A stretch of DNA of 64,000 bases from Tabrizicola sp. (GTDB taxonomy: Bacteria > Pseudomonadota > Alphaproteobacteria > Rhodobacterales > Rhodobacteraceae): assembly GCF_022842145.1 (NCBI RefSeq), contig NZ_JALHQD010000003.1:310001-374000 (forward strand), given 5' to 3'. This document shows, piece after piece, positions 26,286-35,585 of the stretch; position 1 is the first letter of the stretch, and each line of letters starts with the position of its first letter. The position numbers and the translations under genes were made by a program. The notes beneath the pieces are model-generated. The model was given only the letters and a program-made list of their open reading frames with translations. It was not told where the DNA came from and searched no databases.

Positions 26286-27404
26286 TCACAGCCCCAGCTT
26301 GTCCACCACCCAGACGCCCATCGCCTGCACCATGTCGTCCCGCCAGGACAGCGGGCCGGGCTTGTAAAGGGCCGAGCCCAAGGCGCGCTGCTGCTTTTCC
26401 AGGATGCCGACGTCTTCCTTAGCCACCCGCTCCCAGCGGTCGTAATAGGGCGCGGCGCGGGTTTCGAAGTCGGGGTGCGCCAAGCGGCTTTCGGGGAAAC
26501 AGCCGCCGACCTCCAGAAGCGTGCGGTTCTCGCTGACCGGGCGGGTGTTCAGCCACCACAGGCAATCCTGCGCGACGGCGAACTGCACGGTGGGGAAGAC
26601 CACGGTGAAGTAGGTGCCCTGGCGCGCATCCTCATCCAGGCCGGGGATTGGATCGAAGGGCGGCACCTCGTCGGACAGCGTCGCGATCGACCGGCCCGAG
26701 ATCACCTGAATGGCAATCCAGTCGCCTTCAGTCTTCGGCGAGCGGGACTGTTGCGCGCCGACCGTGTTCTTGTGGACGATCCCGGTGTGATAGGTCTCGA
26801 CCGCGTTCTCCAGGATCAGTTTCCAGTTGCAGGCGACGTCCAGCGTGACCCGCCAGGTGCACCGCATCTGGCCCAGCTTGTGGCTGGCCATCCGGTCCGG
26901 AAAGTCGCCCAGATGTTCACGCAACGACGGCCCCTCTCGGGTGAAGCGGGCGAAGACAAAGCCCTCCCACTGGTCCAGGTCCAGCGCCACCAGCCCGTTC
27001 TCGACCTTGTCGAACCCCTCGGCGTCCTTCATGTCCGGGCAGCCGTACAGGCGTCCGTCGTTCAGGTAGCTCCAGGCGTGGTAGGGGCAGGTGATGCGGC
27101 CCCCGACGTTGCCGGACCCTTCCAGCAGGAGCGACCCCCGGTGGCGGCAGTAGTTGGCAAAGCAGCGCATCTGGCCGTCGTTCCCCCGGATCAGCACGAT
27201 TGGCCCGCCGGGGCTGTCGAAGGCGCGGTAGTCACCCGGCTGGGAAAGCTCCTCGGCCCGGCACAGGAAGAACCAGTGTTTCAGGAATACCCGCTCACGT
27301 TCGGCCTTGAAGATCGCCGGGTCAGTGTAAAACCCCGCCGGCATCGACCGGGCGCGGCTCAAGGGCTCGGTGGCGGCGGCGATCTCGGCGCGGTCAAGGC
27401 TCAT
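26286..27404 (-). CDS. Rieske-type aromatic-ring-hydroxylating oxygenase, alpha subunit
   Basis: 372 aa. The Rieske [2Fe-2S] ligands are Cys86/His88 (CRHRG) and Cys106/His109 (CPYH). The mononuclear iron site is NAVETYHTGIVHKNT with His206 and His211, and Glu203 in the electron bridge region. No beta subunit or reductase gene is adjacent, as is common for the GbcA/stachydrine demethylase-type oxygenases that act on quaternary ammonium or small compounds. The substrate cannot be decided here; a link to the choline genes at 49-55 kb is speculative. Confidence 0.88.
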   Translation of the reverse strand: MSLDRAEIAAATEPLSRARSMPAGFYTDPAIFKAERERVFLKHWFFLCRAEELSQPGDYRAFDSPGGPIVLIRGNDGQMRCFANYCRHRGSLLLEGSGNVGGRITCPYHAWSYLNDGRLYGCPDMKDAEGFDKVENGLVALDLDQWEGFVFARFTREGPSLREHLGDFPDRMASHKLGQMRCTWRVTLDVACNWKLILENAVETYHTGIVHKNTVGAQQSRSPKTEGDWIAIQVISGRSIATLSDEVPPFDPIPGLDEDARQGTYFTVVFPTVQFAVAQDCLWWLNTRPVSENRTLLEVGGCFPESRLAHPDFETRAAPYYDRWERVAKEDVGILEKQQRALGSALYKPGPLSWRDDMVQAMGVWVVDKLGL

Positions 27405-27555
27405 CTGCGACTCCCTTCAGTGGCCGAAGTGTGCCGCCATCGGCCTGCGTCTGACAAGCCTGTGACTCGGGCCAAAGACGATACCCCGTGCAAAGCCGAT
27501 GCGGCAGGTCTAGGATCGGTTTGCGCCCATGAGGGGCGGCCAGGAAAGGGACAAC

Positions 27556-27681
27556 ATGGCCAAGGGCATGAACAAGCGCAAGGAAGTGAAGAAGCCGAAG
27601 AAAGAGGCTGCAAAGGCCCCGATCAAGGTGGCGTCGAGCGCCTCCAAGGTGACGATCTCGCCGGGCAAGGAAAAGGACTAG
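27556..27681 (+). CDS. Small lysine-rich protein
   Basis: A 41-aa protein (MAKGMNKRKEVKKPKKEAAK...) with about one third lysine. AGGAAAGGG lies 6 bp upstream of the ATG. The stop overlaps the end of the convergent DoxX-like gene by 4 bp. Codon use and the ribosome site support a real gene; function unknown. Short Lys-rich proteins of this kind occur in related genomes, from memory. Confidence 0.65.
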   Translation: MAKGMNKRKEVKKPKKEAAKAPIKVASSASKVTISPGKEKD

Positions 27682-28010
27682 GCCTTTCGCGCGGCGGCCA
27701 GCACCAGAAAGCCGCCCGCCAGCGCCCAGTTCTTCACGAAGATCGACATCTGCCAGCCATCCTGCGGCAGAAAGTGGAACAGGCTGGTCAGCGCGCAGTA
27801 ACCCGCCGCGACCAGCGCCGCGCGCCGCACGGTGGGCGGCCAGATCAGTCCCAGGGCCAGGTCCAGGTTCAGCATAAGGGCGGGCCAGACCAGCCAGCCC
27901 GGCGCCGCGTACCCGGCCAGCAAGCCTTGCGCGGCAGCCGGTGCCAGCGCCTTTTGCACAGCGCCCGCCAGAAACAGCGCCGCCAGCAGGATACGTCCCG
28001 CAAGGTCCAT
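27678..28010 (-). CDS. DoxX-like small membrane protein
   Basis: 110 aa with four hydrophobic helices. The N-terminus GRILLAALFLAGAVQKALAP and the SIFVKNWALAGGFLVLAA end match DoxX-type proteins. Function in this context is unknown. It is followed by a tail-to-tail small gene and lies downstream of the Lrp regulator gene on the same strand, separated from it by a family A repeat. Confidence 0.75.
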   Translation of the reverse strand: MDLAGRILLAALFLAGAVQKALAPAAAQGLLAGYAAPGWLVWPALMLNLDLALGLIWPPTVRRAALVAAGYCALTSLFHFLPQDGWQMSIFVKNWALAGGFLVLAAARKA

Positions 28011-28062
28011 CTTCGCCTCCCTTTGTCTCCGGAAGCTACGCAGGTTCGGCGGGTAAGTTGCG

Positions 28063-28087
28063 TAGGGTGGGCGATCCGCCCACCGCC
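28063..28087. repeat. Palindromic repeat family A, copy 2
   Basis: Identical in 25 bp to 20486-20510. It lies just past the stop of the Lrp regulator gene (minus strand) and upstream of the DoxX-like gene, so it probably separates two transcripts. Confidence 0.85.
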
Positions 28088-28089
28088 GG

Positions 28090-28551
28090 TCAGAAGACCT
28101 CCTTCACCGCCTCCATCGCGACGTAGGTCGAGGTGCTGGCGACATGGGGCAGGGCGCTGATCACCTCGCCCAGGACCCGGCGGTAGCTCTGGATGTCGGC
28201 GGTGCGCACCTTCAGAAGGTAGTCGAAGCTGGAAGCCATCATGTGGCACTGCTCGACCTCGGGCACCACCAGCACGGCCTTGTTGAACGCCGTCAGCGCG
28301 GCCTCGCGCGTGTCAGAGAGCCGCACCTCGACGAAGGCCACATGCGACTGGCCCATCTTGATCGGGTCCAGGATCGCGCGGTAGCCGGTGATGATGCCCG
28401 CTTCCTCCAGCCGTTTCATCCGGGCCTGGGTCGGTGACTTTGACAATCCGATCCGGCGCGCCAGTTCTACAGCAGCAATGCGGCCTTCGGTCTGCAGGAC
28501 CCGCAGGATAGCCAGGTCGAAACGGTCCAGATCGGCGCGGTCGTTCGGCAT
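28090..28551 (-). CDS. putR: Lrp/AsnC family regulator, probable proline-utilisation regulator
   Basis: 153 aa. The N-terminal helix-turn-helix (LARRIGLSKSPTQARMKRLEEAGIITGY) and C-terminal RAM domain are typical Lrp/AsnC. It is divergent from putA; in Rhodobacter and Agrobacterium, Lrp-like PutR activates putA in response to proline. PutA here has no DNA-binding domain, so a separate regulator is expected. The start at 28551 (MPNDRADLDRFD) matches the family better than the in-frame start 12 codons upstream. Confidence 0.85.
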   Translation of the reverse strand: MPNDRADLDRFDLAILRVLQTEGRIAAVELARRIGLSKSPTQARMKRLEEAGIITGYRAILDPIKMGQSHVAFVEVRLSDTREAALTAFNKAVLVVPEVEQCHMMASSFDYLLKVRTADIQSYRRVLGEVISALPHVASTSTYVAMEAVKEVF

Positions 28552-28583
28552 GGTTTTTCCTTGGTTTTCCCCAACTCCTGCCC

Positions 28584-28632
28584 GCATAACACATGATCTT
28601 CAGGAAAACAGCCTGCGAATTTCGGGTTATGC
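28584..28632. promoter_or_regulatory. Inverted repeat between putR and putA
   Basis: GCATAAC (28584-28590) and GTTATGC (28626-28632) form perfect 7-bp arms 35 bp apart in the divergent gap. Spaced sites of this type suit an oligomeric Lrp-type regulator. Confidence 0.5.
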
Positions 28633-28656
28633 TGGGCGGAAAGAAAGGTGCCTGCC

Positions 28657-31600
28657 ATGAAAACCCAGACCTCCCCCTCTGCCTGGTCCGTCATCACCAC
28701 GGGCGCCCTGACGGACGAGACGGCATTGGTGCAGCGCCTGGTGGCCGAGGCGGCGCTGGACGCCCCCGCCCGCGCCGCCATCGTGGCCGAGGGCGCCGAT
28801 CTGGTGCGGCGCATTCGGGCCAGCGCGAAGCCGGGATTGATGGAAGTCTTTCTCGCGGAATACGGCCTTTCCACTGACGAGGGCATCGCCCTGATGTGCC
28901 TGGCCGAGGCACTGCTGCGGGTCCCCGACGCCGAGACGATGGACGCCCTGATCGAGGACAAGATCGCCCCCTCCAACTGGGGCCGGCATCTGGGCAAGTC
29001 GGCCTCGTCGCTGGTCAATGCCTCCACCTGGGCACTGATGCTGACCGGCAAGGTGCTGGACGACGCCGAAGGCGGCATCACCCGCCACCTCCGCGCCGCC
29101 GTCAAGCGGCTGGGCGAACCGGTGATCCGCACCGCCGTCTCCCGCGCGATGAAGGAAATGGGCCGCAACTTCGTCTTGGGCGAGACGATCGACAAGGCGA
29201 TGGACCGCGCGGAAGAGCTGGAGGCCAAGGGCTATACCTACAGCTACGACATGCTGGGCGAGGCCGCGCGAACGGAAGGCGACGCGCGGCGTTACCACCT
29301 GTCCTATTCCCGCGCGATCACCGCCATTGCGCGCGCCGCCAAGGGCAACGACATCCGCACCAATCCCGGCATCTCGGTGAAGCTCTCGGCCCTCCACCCC
29401 CGTTATGAGGTCGCCAAGCGCGAAAGGGTCATGGAGGAACTGGTCCCCCGTGTCCGCGCGCTGGCGTCGCTCGCCAAGGCCGCGGGCCTGGGTTTCAACA
29501 TCGACGCCGAGGAAGCCGACCGCCTTGCCCTGTCGCTGGAGGTGATCGAAGCCACGCTCTCGGACCCCGCGCTGAAGGGGTGGGAGGGGTTCGGAGTCGT
29601 CGTCCAGGCTTACGGTCGCCGGGCCGGGGCCGTGATCGACTGGCTGCACGCGCTGGCAACAAGGCTTGACCGCAAGATCATGGTGCGCCTCGTCAAGGGC
29701 GCCTATTGGGACGCCGAGGTGAAGCGGGCGCAGGTCATGGGGCTGGAAAGCTTTCCCGTCTTCACCCGCAAGCAGTCCACGGACGCAAGCTACATCGCCA
29801 ACGCCCGCAAGCTGCTGTCGCGGACCGACCGCATCTACCCGCAGTTCGCCACCCACAACGCCCATACCGTCGCGGCGATCCTGCACATCGCCAAGGCGCA
29901 GGGGCTGACCGCGATGGACTACGAATTCCAGCGCCTGCATGGCATGGGCGAACGGCTGCACGACATCGTCCTGACGGACAACGCCACCCGCTGCCGGATC
30001 TACGCCCCCGTCGGCGCGCACCGCGACCTTCTGGCCTACCTCGTCCGCCGACTGCTGGAGAACGGGGCCAACTCCAGCTTCGTCAATCAGATCGTCGATG
30101 AGGACGTGGCCCCCGAAGCCGTCGCCGCCTGCCCCCTGACGACCGTGGAGGCCTTGCAGGCCATCCCCAGCCCGGCGCTGAAGACGGGTCCCAACCTCTT
30201 TGCAGGACGCAAGAACTCCCAAGGCTGGGACCTGACCGACACCGCCGATCTGCAAGCCATCGAAACCGCCCGCGCGCCCCATGCAGAGGCGCGCATCGAC
30301 GCCGCCCCGCGCCTTGCGGGACGGGTCGTCGGCGGCCAGCAACTTGCGGTCCTGAACCCCGCGACGGGCGCGCTGGTCGGCCATGTCATGACGGCGGGCC
30401 TGCCGGACGTGGACACCGCCCTGCGTCTGGCAGAGCCTTGGGCCGCCGCCCCCCCGGAACGCGCAACCGTGCTGAACCGCGCCGCCGACCGGATGGAACA
30501 GGACTTCGGACGCATCTTCGCGCTCTTGTCGCGCGAGGCGGGCAAAACCCTCGCCGACGCCGTCGCCGAACTGCGCGAGGCGGTGGATTTCCTGCGCTAC
30601 TACGCCAGCCAGATCGCCCAGCCCCACCCCGCGCGCGGCGTCTTCGCCTGCATCAGCCCCTGGAACTTCCCGCTCGCCATCTTCTGCGGCCAGATCGGCG
30701 CGGCGCTGGCTGCCGGAAACGCGGTCCTTGCCAAACCCGCCGAGCAGACGCCGCTCATCGCCACCCTCGCCGTCGACCACCTGCTCGCCGCCGGAGTGCC
30801 CGCGACCGCGCTCCAACTTTTGCCCGGCGACGGCACGGTGGGTGCAGCACTGACCCGCGACCCCCGCGTGAGCGGCGTGGCCTTCACCGGCTCGACCGAG
30901 ACGGCGCAGGCGATCCGACGCAGCATGGCCGACCACCTCTACCCCACCGCGCCGCTGATCGCGGAAACCGGTGGGCTCAATGCCATGCTGGTCGACTCCA
31001 CCGCGCTGCCGGAACAGGCCGTGCGCGACATCATCGCCTCCAGCTTCCAGTCAGCCGGCCAGCGGTGTTCCGCCCTACGCTGCCTTTACGTGCAAGAGGA
31101 CGTGGCCCACACCGTCAGTGAAATGCTGTTCGGCGCGATTGAGGACCTGAGCCTCGGCGATCCCTGGCACCTTGCAACCGACATCGGCCCGGTGATCGAC
31201 GCCGAGGCGCAGGCGGGCATCCGCGCCTATGTCGACGCCGCGCGGGCCGAGGGGCGGGTCCTGAAGGAACTTTTGGCGCCGGGGCAGGGGACCTTCATCG
31301 CGCCCACGGTTCTGAAGGTCAAAGGCATCCAGGACATGCCGAAGGAAATCTTCGGTCCCGTCCTGCACATCGCCACCTTCAAGGCCTCCGAGATCGACCG
31401 CGTCATCGCGGCCATCAATGCCACCGGCTACGGGCTGACCTTCGGCCTGCACTCCCGCATCGACGACCGGGTGCAGCACATCGTCGACGGGATGCAGGTC
31501 GGCAATACCTACGTCAACCGCAACCAGATCGGCGCGGTGGTGGGAAGCCAGCCCTTCGGCGGCGAGGGGCTGTCAGGCACCGGACCCAAGGCGGGCGGCC

Positions 31601-32106
31601 CGCATTACCTGACGCGGTTCACCAAAGCACCGACGCCAGCGGCTGGCGCGGACGATGCCACCACGGCCCCTGACGCTGCCGCAAAAGCCCTGTCCGCGCC
31701 CTGGCCCGCCACCGCCCCGCAGGTCCAGGACATGCCTGGGCCCACTGGCGAATCGAACCGTCTGTCCATGACCCCTCGACTGCCGATCCTGTGCCTCGGC
31801 CCCAGCCGGGCCACGGCACTGGCGCAGGCCGAGGCGCTGCGCAAGCTGGGTGGTCATGCCGTCGAAGCGCCCGGCCTGGCGCCGGACGCGCTGAAGACGC
31901 TGCAAGGTTTCTCCGGCGCGGTCTGGTGGGGCGAGGCCGAGGCGGGCCGCCCTTACGCCCGGGCCCTCGCCCAGCGGCAAGGTCCGATCCTGCCGCTGAT
32001 CGCCGTACCGGACGCGGGCCATGCGCAGCTGGAGCGCCATCTCTGCATCGATACCACGGCCTCAGGCGGCAATGCCCAGCTTCTGGCTGAGGTAGCCGAA
32101 GGCTGA
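28657..32106 (+). CDS. putA: Bifunctional proline dehydrogenase / L-glutamate gamma-semialdehyde dehydrogenase
   Basis: 1149 aa. It oxidises proline to glutamate in two steps. The proline dehydrogenase barrel covers about residues 170-480 (SVKLSALHPRYE, VRLVKGAYWDAEVKRAQ, FATHNAHTVAAI). The aldehyde dehydrogenase domain follows, with Glu near 770 (AETGGLNAML) and catalytic Cys near 804 (SAGQRCSALR). The last ~130 residues form a degenerate C-terminal domain. The N-terminal ribbon-helix-helix of enterobacterial PutA is absent. I start at ATG 28657; a GTG three codons upstream is possible. Confidence 0.96.
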   Translation: MKTQTSPSAWSVITTGALTDETALVQRLVAEAALDAPARAAIVAEGADLVRRIRASAKPGLMEVFLAEYGLSTDEGIALMCLAEALLRVPDAETMDALIEDKIAPSNWGRHLGKSASSLVNASTWALMLTGKVLDDAEGGITRHLRAAVKRLGEPVIRTAVSRAMKEMGRNFVLGETIDKAMDRAEELEAKGYTYSYDMLGEAARTEGDARRYHLSYSRAITAIARAAKGNDIRTNPGISVKLSALHPRYEVAKRERVMEELVPRVRALASLAKAAGLGFNIDAEEADRLALSLEVIEATLSDPALKGWEGFGVVVQAYGRRAGAVIDWLHALATRLDRKIMVRLVKGAYWDAEVKRAQVMGLESFPVFTRKQSTDASYIANARKLLSRTDRIYPQFATHNAHTVAAILHIAKAQGLTAMDYEFQRLHGMGERLHDIVLTDNATRCRIYAPVGAHRDLLAYLVRRLLENGANSSFVNQIVDEDVAPEAVAACPLTTVEALQAIPSPALKTGPNLFAGRKNSQGWDLTDTADLQAIETARAPHAEARIDAAPRLAGRVVGGQQLAVLNPATGALVGHVMTAGLPDVDTALRLAEPWAAAPPERATVLNRAADRMEQDFGRIFALLSREAGKTLADAVAELREAVDFLRYYASQIAQPHPARGVFACISPWNFPLAIFCGQIGAALAAGNAVLAKPAEQTPLIATLAVDHLLAAGVPATALQLLPGDGTVGAALTRDPRVSGVAFTGSTETAQAIRRSMADHLYPTAPLIAETGGLNAMLVDSTALPEQAVRDIIASSFQSAGQRCSALRCLYVQEDVAHTVSEMLFGAIEDLSLGDPWHLATDIGPVIDAEAQAGIRAYVDAARAEGRVLKELLAPGQGTFIAPTVLKVKGIQDMPKEIFGPVLHIATFKASEIDRVIAAINATGYGLTFGLHSRIDDRVQHIVDGMQVGNTYVNRNQIGAVVGSQPFGGEGLSGTGPKAGGPHYLTRFTKAPTPAAGADDATTAPDAAAKALSAPWPATAPQVQDMPGPTGESNRLSMTPRLPILCLGPSRATALAQAEALRKLGGHAVEAPGLAPDALKTLQGFSGAVWWGEAEAGRPYARALAQRQGPILPLIAVPDAGHAQLERHLCIDTTASGGNAQLLAEVAEG

Positions 32107-32424
32107 CGGCGCCGAATGACCGCCCTGGCAGCGCGCCAGGGCGTACAGCGTGCAATCCGCACCGCCGTTGGCGTAGGTCAGCCGAGCATTCAGCGGCCGC
32201 GCAGCAGGTTGCAGACTTGCCGAAAGTTGCAATCTTGAACACGGTGTTTCTCATCCCACTGGGTTGCCCGCCCTCAGGTGCGGTGGTGGGACGCTTCGCA
32301 GCGCCCGTTTATTCTCCCTGTGCCCGCCTGATTGTGCGGCCATCATCGCCCAAGACGACATGCGCCACGTCACAAGCCGCAGCTACGCCTTGACGGAGCC
32401 CGGCCTATCGGGAAGGCTCCGCGC
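32107..32424. other. Gap between putA and the rhomboid gene
   Basis: No convincing gene on either strand. A hairpin CTGGCAGCGCGCCAG lies at about 32126-32140, 20 bp past the putA stop and on either strand a possible transcript end. A GTTGCAGAC...GTTGCAATC pair is seen near 32208-32236. The rhomboid promoter must lie in the right half. Confidence 0.4.
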
Positions 32425-33168
32425 ATGTTTCCGATCCGCGACCACAACCCCTCGGGCCAGACCCCCTTTGTCACTTTCGCGCTGATCGCGATCAACATCC
32501 TGGTTTTCCTGGGCTATTTCCTGTCGCTGGACGAATACCAGCTGGGCGAGTTCTTCTGGACCTGGGGCCTGATCCCCGCCCGCTTCCTGTCCGGCGACGG
32601 GCTGGAGACGATCCTGACCTCGATGTTCCTGCACGGCGGCTGGCTGCATCTGGCGGGCAACATGCTGTTCCTGTGGATCTATGGCGACAATCTGGAAGAG
32701 GAGATGGGGCACTTCGGCTTCCTTCTCTTCTACCTCGCCTGCGGCATTGCCGCGGGCCTCGCGCAGGCGCTGCCCGATCCGGGGTCGGTCGTACCGATGG
32801 TCGGGGCCTCCGGCGCCATCGCGGGGGTGATGGGGGGCTACCTCCTGCTCTTCCCCAAGGCCAAGGTCGACGTTCTGTTCATCTTCATCATCTTCTTCCG
32901 GATCTTCGCCATCCCCGCCTGGATCGTCCTGAGCATCTGGCTGGCGATCCAGATCTTCTCGGGTGTCTCGACCCCCGGCGACCTTGGCGGCGTGGCCTAC
33001 TGGGCGCATGTCGGCGGCTTTGTCGCGGGCCTGGCGCTGACGCTTCCGGTGTGGCTGCGCCGGGGGGCGCAGGAGTTCTGGCAGCGGACTGATGGCCATC
33101 CGCCGCATCCGGAAACCCAGTTCGAAGCCGCCCGCTCCAACGTCCCCCTGGTCCGCCGTCGCCGCTGA
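32425..33168 (+). CDS. Rhomboid family intramembrane serine protease
   Basis: 247 aa with six or seven membrane helices. Family marks are HGGWLHLAGNMLFLWIYGDNLEE, GASGAIAGVMGGY with the catalytic Ser near residue 128, and WAHVGGFVAG with the catalytic His near 195. It cleaves membrane proteins within the bilayer; the substrate is unknown. I start at ATG 32425 (GGAAGG 9 bp upstream). The 318-bp gap before it, from 32107, holds no gene I can support. Confidence 0.93.
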   Translation: MFPIRDHNPSGQTPFVTFALIAINILVFLGYFLSLDEYQLGEFFWTWGLIPARFLSGDGLETILTSMFLHGGWLHLAGNMLFLWIYGDNLEEEMGHFGFLLFYLACGIAAGLAQALPDPGSVVPMVGASGAIAGVMGGYLLLFPKAKVDVLFIFIIFFRIFAIPAWIVLSIWLAIQIFSGVSTPGDLGGVAYWAHVGGFVAGLALTLPVWLRRGAQEFWQRTDGHPPHPETQFEAARSNVPLVRRRR

Positions 33169-33223
33169 GACGCTTTGCGGATCAGCCGCCCGCGCGTAGG
33201 ATCAGGGGCGGGAGGCTTCCGCG

Positions 33224-33910
33224 ATGCTTCGCCCGATCCTGTTTGCCGCCTGCCTTGTTCAGCCCGCCCATGCGGACTGCCGTCTGGCGCTGGCGCTGGC
33301 GGTGGATGTCTCGCGGTCGATCGATTCGCAGGACTATGTGATCCAGACCGAAGGCCTTGCCGGGGCCCTGTCCGACAAGGACGTCCGCGCCGCGATCTTC
33401 GGACCCGAGGGCAATGTGGCACTGGCGATCTACTACTGGTCGGGACGCGGCTATCAGGACCTGATCCAGCCTTGGGTGATCCTGGACAACCCCGAGGCGC
33501 TGGACGCCGCGATCTGGGAGGTCCGCCGCACCCCGCGCCCGGCCGCTCCCTTGGCCACCGCGTTGGGCGACGCGCTCAGCTATGGTCTTGACCTGATGTC
33601 CGACGCCCCCGACTGCGAGCGCCGGGTGATCGACGTGGCCGGAGACGGGCGCAGCAACGACGGCATCTCTGTCGCCCGCACCTACGAGCGTGAGGATTTC
33701 ACCGGGATCACCGTCAACGGACTGGCCGTGGGCGAGCATGAAACCGACATCCTGGACTATTACGCGGGCGAGGTGATCCGCGGCCCGGGCGCCTTTGTCG
33801 AGCTTGCACCACGCCAGGAAGATTATCCCGATGCGCTCCGCCGCAAGCTTCTGCGCGAGCTTCACGGGCCGATGATCGGACGCCTTTCGGCGCCGTTGTC
33901 CAACGGTTGA
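33224..33910 (+). CDS. DUF1194 family secreted protein with von Willebrand A domain
   Basis: 228 aa with a short signal peptide (cut probably after HADC or just before it). The MIDAS motif DVSRS (Asp28, Ser30, Ser32) starts the VWA fold, and IDVAGDGRSNDG gives the second metal loop. This is the DUF1194 group of periplasmic proteins. Binding partner unknown. Confidence 0.85.
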   Translation: MLRPILFAACLVQPAHADCRLALALAVDVSRSIDSQDYVIQTEGLAGALSDKDVRAAIFGPEGNVALAIYYWSGRGYQDLIQPWVILDNPEALDAAIWEVRRTPRPAAPLATALGDALSYGLDLMSDAPDCERRVIDVAGDGRSNDGISVARTYEREDFTGITVNGLAVGEHETDILDYYAGEVIRGPGAFVELAPRQEDYPDALRRKLLRELHGPMIGRLSAPLSNG

Positions 33911-34027
33911 CCGCAAAGCGCCACAGATGCGGGAATCCCGACCTGATTTTCGCCGGTTTTCCGTTGACTGATGCAGTAGTCCGGGAATTCTTGCCGGGGC
34001 ATTGATCTTGTGTATTCGGAGGTTTCC

Positions 34028-34450
34028 ATGCGCCGCCATTTTGCCGCGCTTCTCTTCACCCTGTCGCTTCTACCCGGGGCCGCCCAGGCCGAAAGGGTCG
34101 TGGCCCATGTCTCGATCACGTCGCAACTGATGAAGGTCTACCACGAGGGGCGGCTCCTGTTCACCTGGCCGGTCTCGACCGCCAAGCCGGGCAAGATCAC
34201 GCCCGCCGGCACCTACGCGCCCGAGTTCCTGTCGAAGAACCATCGCTCGCGCCGCTACAACAACGCACCGATGCCCTTCGCGATCTTCTATGACGGCAAC
34301 TATGCCATCCACGGCACCGACCAGATCAAGCGTCTGGGCAACCCTGCCTCGAACGGCTGTGTGCGACTGCACCCGGACAACGCGAAGATCCTCTTCGAGA
34401 TGGTGAAGGCCGAAGGGATGGACAACATGCGCGTCGTGATCGTCCAGTAG
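34028..34450 (+). CDS. Periplasmic L,D-transpeptidase (YkuD domain)
   Basis: 140 aa with a clean signal peptide (MRRHFAALLFTLSLLPGAAQA). The YkuD active site is complete: HGT with His95 and SNGCVRL with Ser108, Cys111 and Arg113. It crosslinks peptidoglycan 3-3 or attaches lipoproteins in the periplasm. It is a single-domain form without LysM. The ATG at 34028 follows GGAGG by 6 bp; the frame opens a little further upstream. Confidence 0.92.
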   Translation: MRRHFAALLFTLSLLPGAAQAERVVAHVSITSQLMKVYHEGRLLFTWPVSTAKPGKITPAGTYAPEFLSKNHRSRRYNNAPMPFAIFYDGNYAIHGTDQIKRLGNPASNGCVRLHPDNAKILFEMVKAEGMDNMRVVIVQ

Positions 34451-34491
34451 GGACGCGGGCAGGCGGCCCTTTGCGTCGCGGAAAGCAACCG

Positions 34492-34938
34492 CTAGCCGCG
34501 GGAGCGCAGGTTCTTCATCGACGCGCGGCCGCGCGCCGTCGCAAGATCATGCACCAGCATCCCGACCAGGGCCGCCGTCGCGAACAGCGCGCCATCGCCA
34601 AGGAACTGCCCGCCAGCGACCAGCGCCGTCCCCGGCGAAAAGCCCGAAAGCCCCCAACCCAGCCCGAAGATCAGGCTTCCCGCGACAAGCCTTGCGTCAA
34701 GACCTTCGGCTTCAGCGGGAACCGACGGGCCGGGGAGGAGGGGCTGCCCAAGCCGCCGGTGCAGGCGCACCCCGATGAAGGCAACGGCAATCGCCGCAAG
34801 AAGTGCCAGGCCAAAGCTCGGGTCCCAGTCCGGACCGGGGCGCAGAAAGGCCTGCACCCGCGCGGGGTCGGCCAGACCCGAGAGGATGAGGCCGCCTCCG
34901 CAAAGCAGCCCGCAGGCCAGTGCCGCAAGCCGGATCAT
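34492..34938 (-). CDS. YeeE/YedE-type sulfur transport family protein (DUF6691-like half)
   Basis: 148 aa with four hydrophobic helices. The FGLGWGLSGFSPGTALV segment and the invariant-type RVQAFLRPGPDWDPSFGL block belong to the YeeE/YedE half-transporters. Its ATG overlaps the stop of the upstream half by 4 bp (34935-34938), so the two halves are made together. The family imports thiosulfate or other sulfur species; the substrate here is inferred. Confidence 0.82.
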   Translation of the reverse strand: MIRLAALACGLLCGGGLILSGLADPARVQAFLRPGPDWDPSFGLALLAAIAVAFIGVRLHRRLGQPLLPGPSVPAEAEGLDARLVAGSLIFGLGWGLSGFSPGTALVAGGQFLGDGALFATAALVGMLVHDLATARGRASMKNLRSRG

Positions 34939-35381
34939 GGCGCCACCGTGCCGCTGCGGACCCAGCCGGACGCCATCACACCAACGAGCCCGCCCAGAAG
35001 GAGGCAAACCACGGCAACCAGCGCCCGCTTCGACAGCCGCGCGAGCCCAAGGATCGCCTGCCCGCTGATGCCGGTGCTGCCAAGACGCGCGCCAAAGCCG
35101 GCAAGCAGCCCGGCCACCAGAACAAGCGGTACATTGGTTGCGCCGCCGGCGTCCGGCAGAGGCACCCAGATCTGCCAGATCGTCGGCGCCAGAACCATCC
35201 CGGCCAGAAACGCGATGCTGGCCGCCGCCAGACCCTCGTTTCCGCCCAGAAGGCTGCCCAGCATGTCGGACAGATTCATTGCGCGCCCGGTCAGCACCAA
35301 GAGAAGTGCTGCGGAAAGACCGACAAGCCCGCCCCCGATCACCGTGGCGCCCGGCGCGGTCAGTAGCCAATCAAGGATCAT
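34935..35381 (-). CDS. YeeE/YedE-type sulfur transport family protein
   Basis: 148 aa with four hydrophobic helices and the motifs GRAMNLSDMLGSLLGG and GARLGSTGISGQAILGLARLS, typical of the first half of split YeeE/YedE pairs. GAGGGGAGG lies 4-12 bp upstream of the ATG at 35381; the frame extends to 35444 without a ribosome site. First gene of a two-gene operon. Confidence 0.82.
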   Translation of the reverse strand: MILDWLLTAPGATVIGGGLVGLSAALLLVLTGRAMNLSDMLGSLLGGNEGLAAASIAFLAGMVLAPTIWQIWVPLPDAGGATNVPLVLVAGLLAGFGARLGSTGISGQAILGLARLSKRALVAVVCLLLGGLVGVMASGWVRSGTVAP

Positions 35382-35585
35382 CTGGCCTCCCCTCAGCTCC
35401 AATGCCGTCCCAGAATGCCCGGTTCCGGCGGCAAAGCAAATCAAAGCGTAGGATCACGCCGGCGAAGCCCATGCCGGCACTTCACTTCGCGGCGTCCCGC
35501 GTGTATGCCCGCCCGACTTCTTCAGACCCGTTTCCCCGAACGCCTGACAGATCCCGACCGCCGTGAACCGACCGGAGTGAAGCCC

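Noticed and set aside
28627-30936. Very long minus-strand frame opposite putA
   Set aside because: High-GC shadow frame; the plus strand encodes a complete PutA with all motifs.
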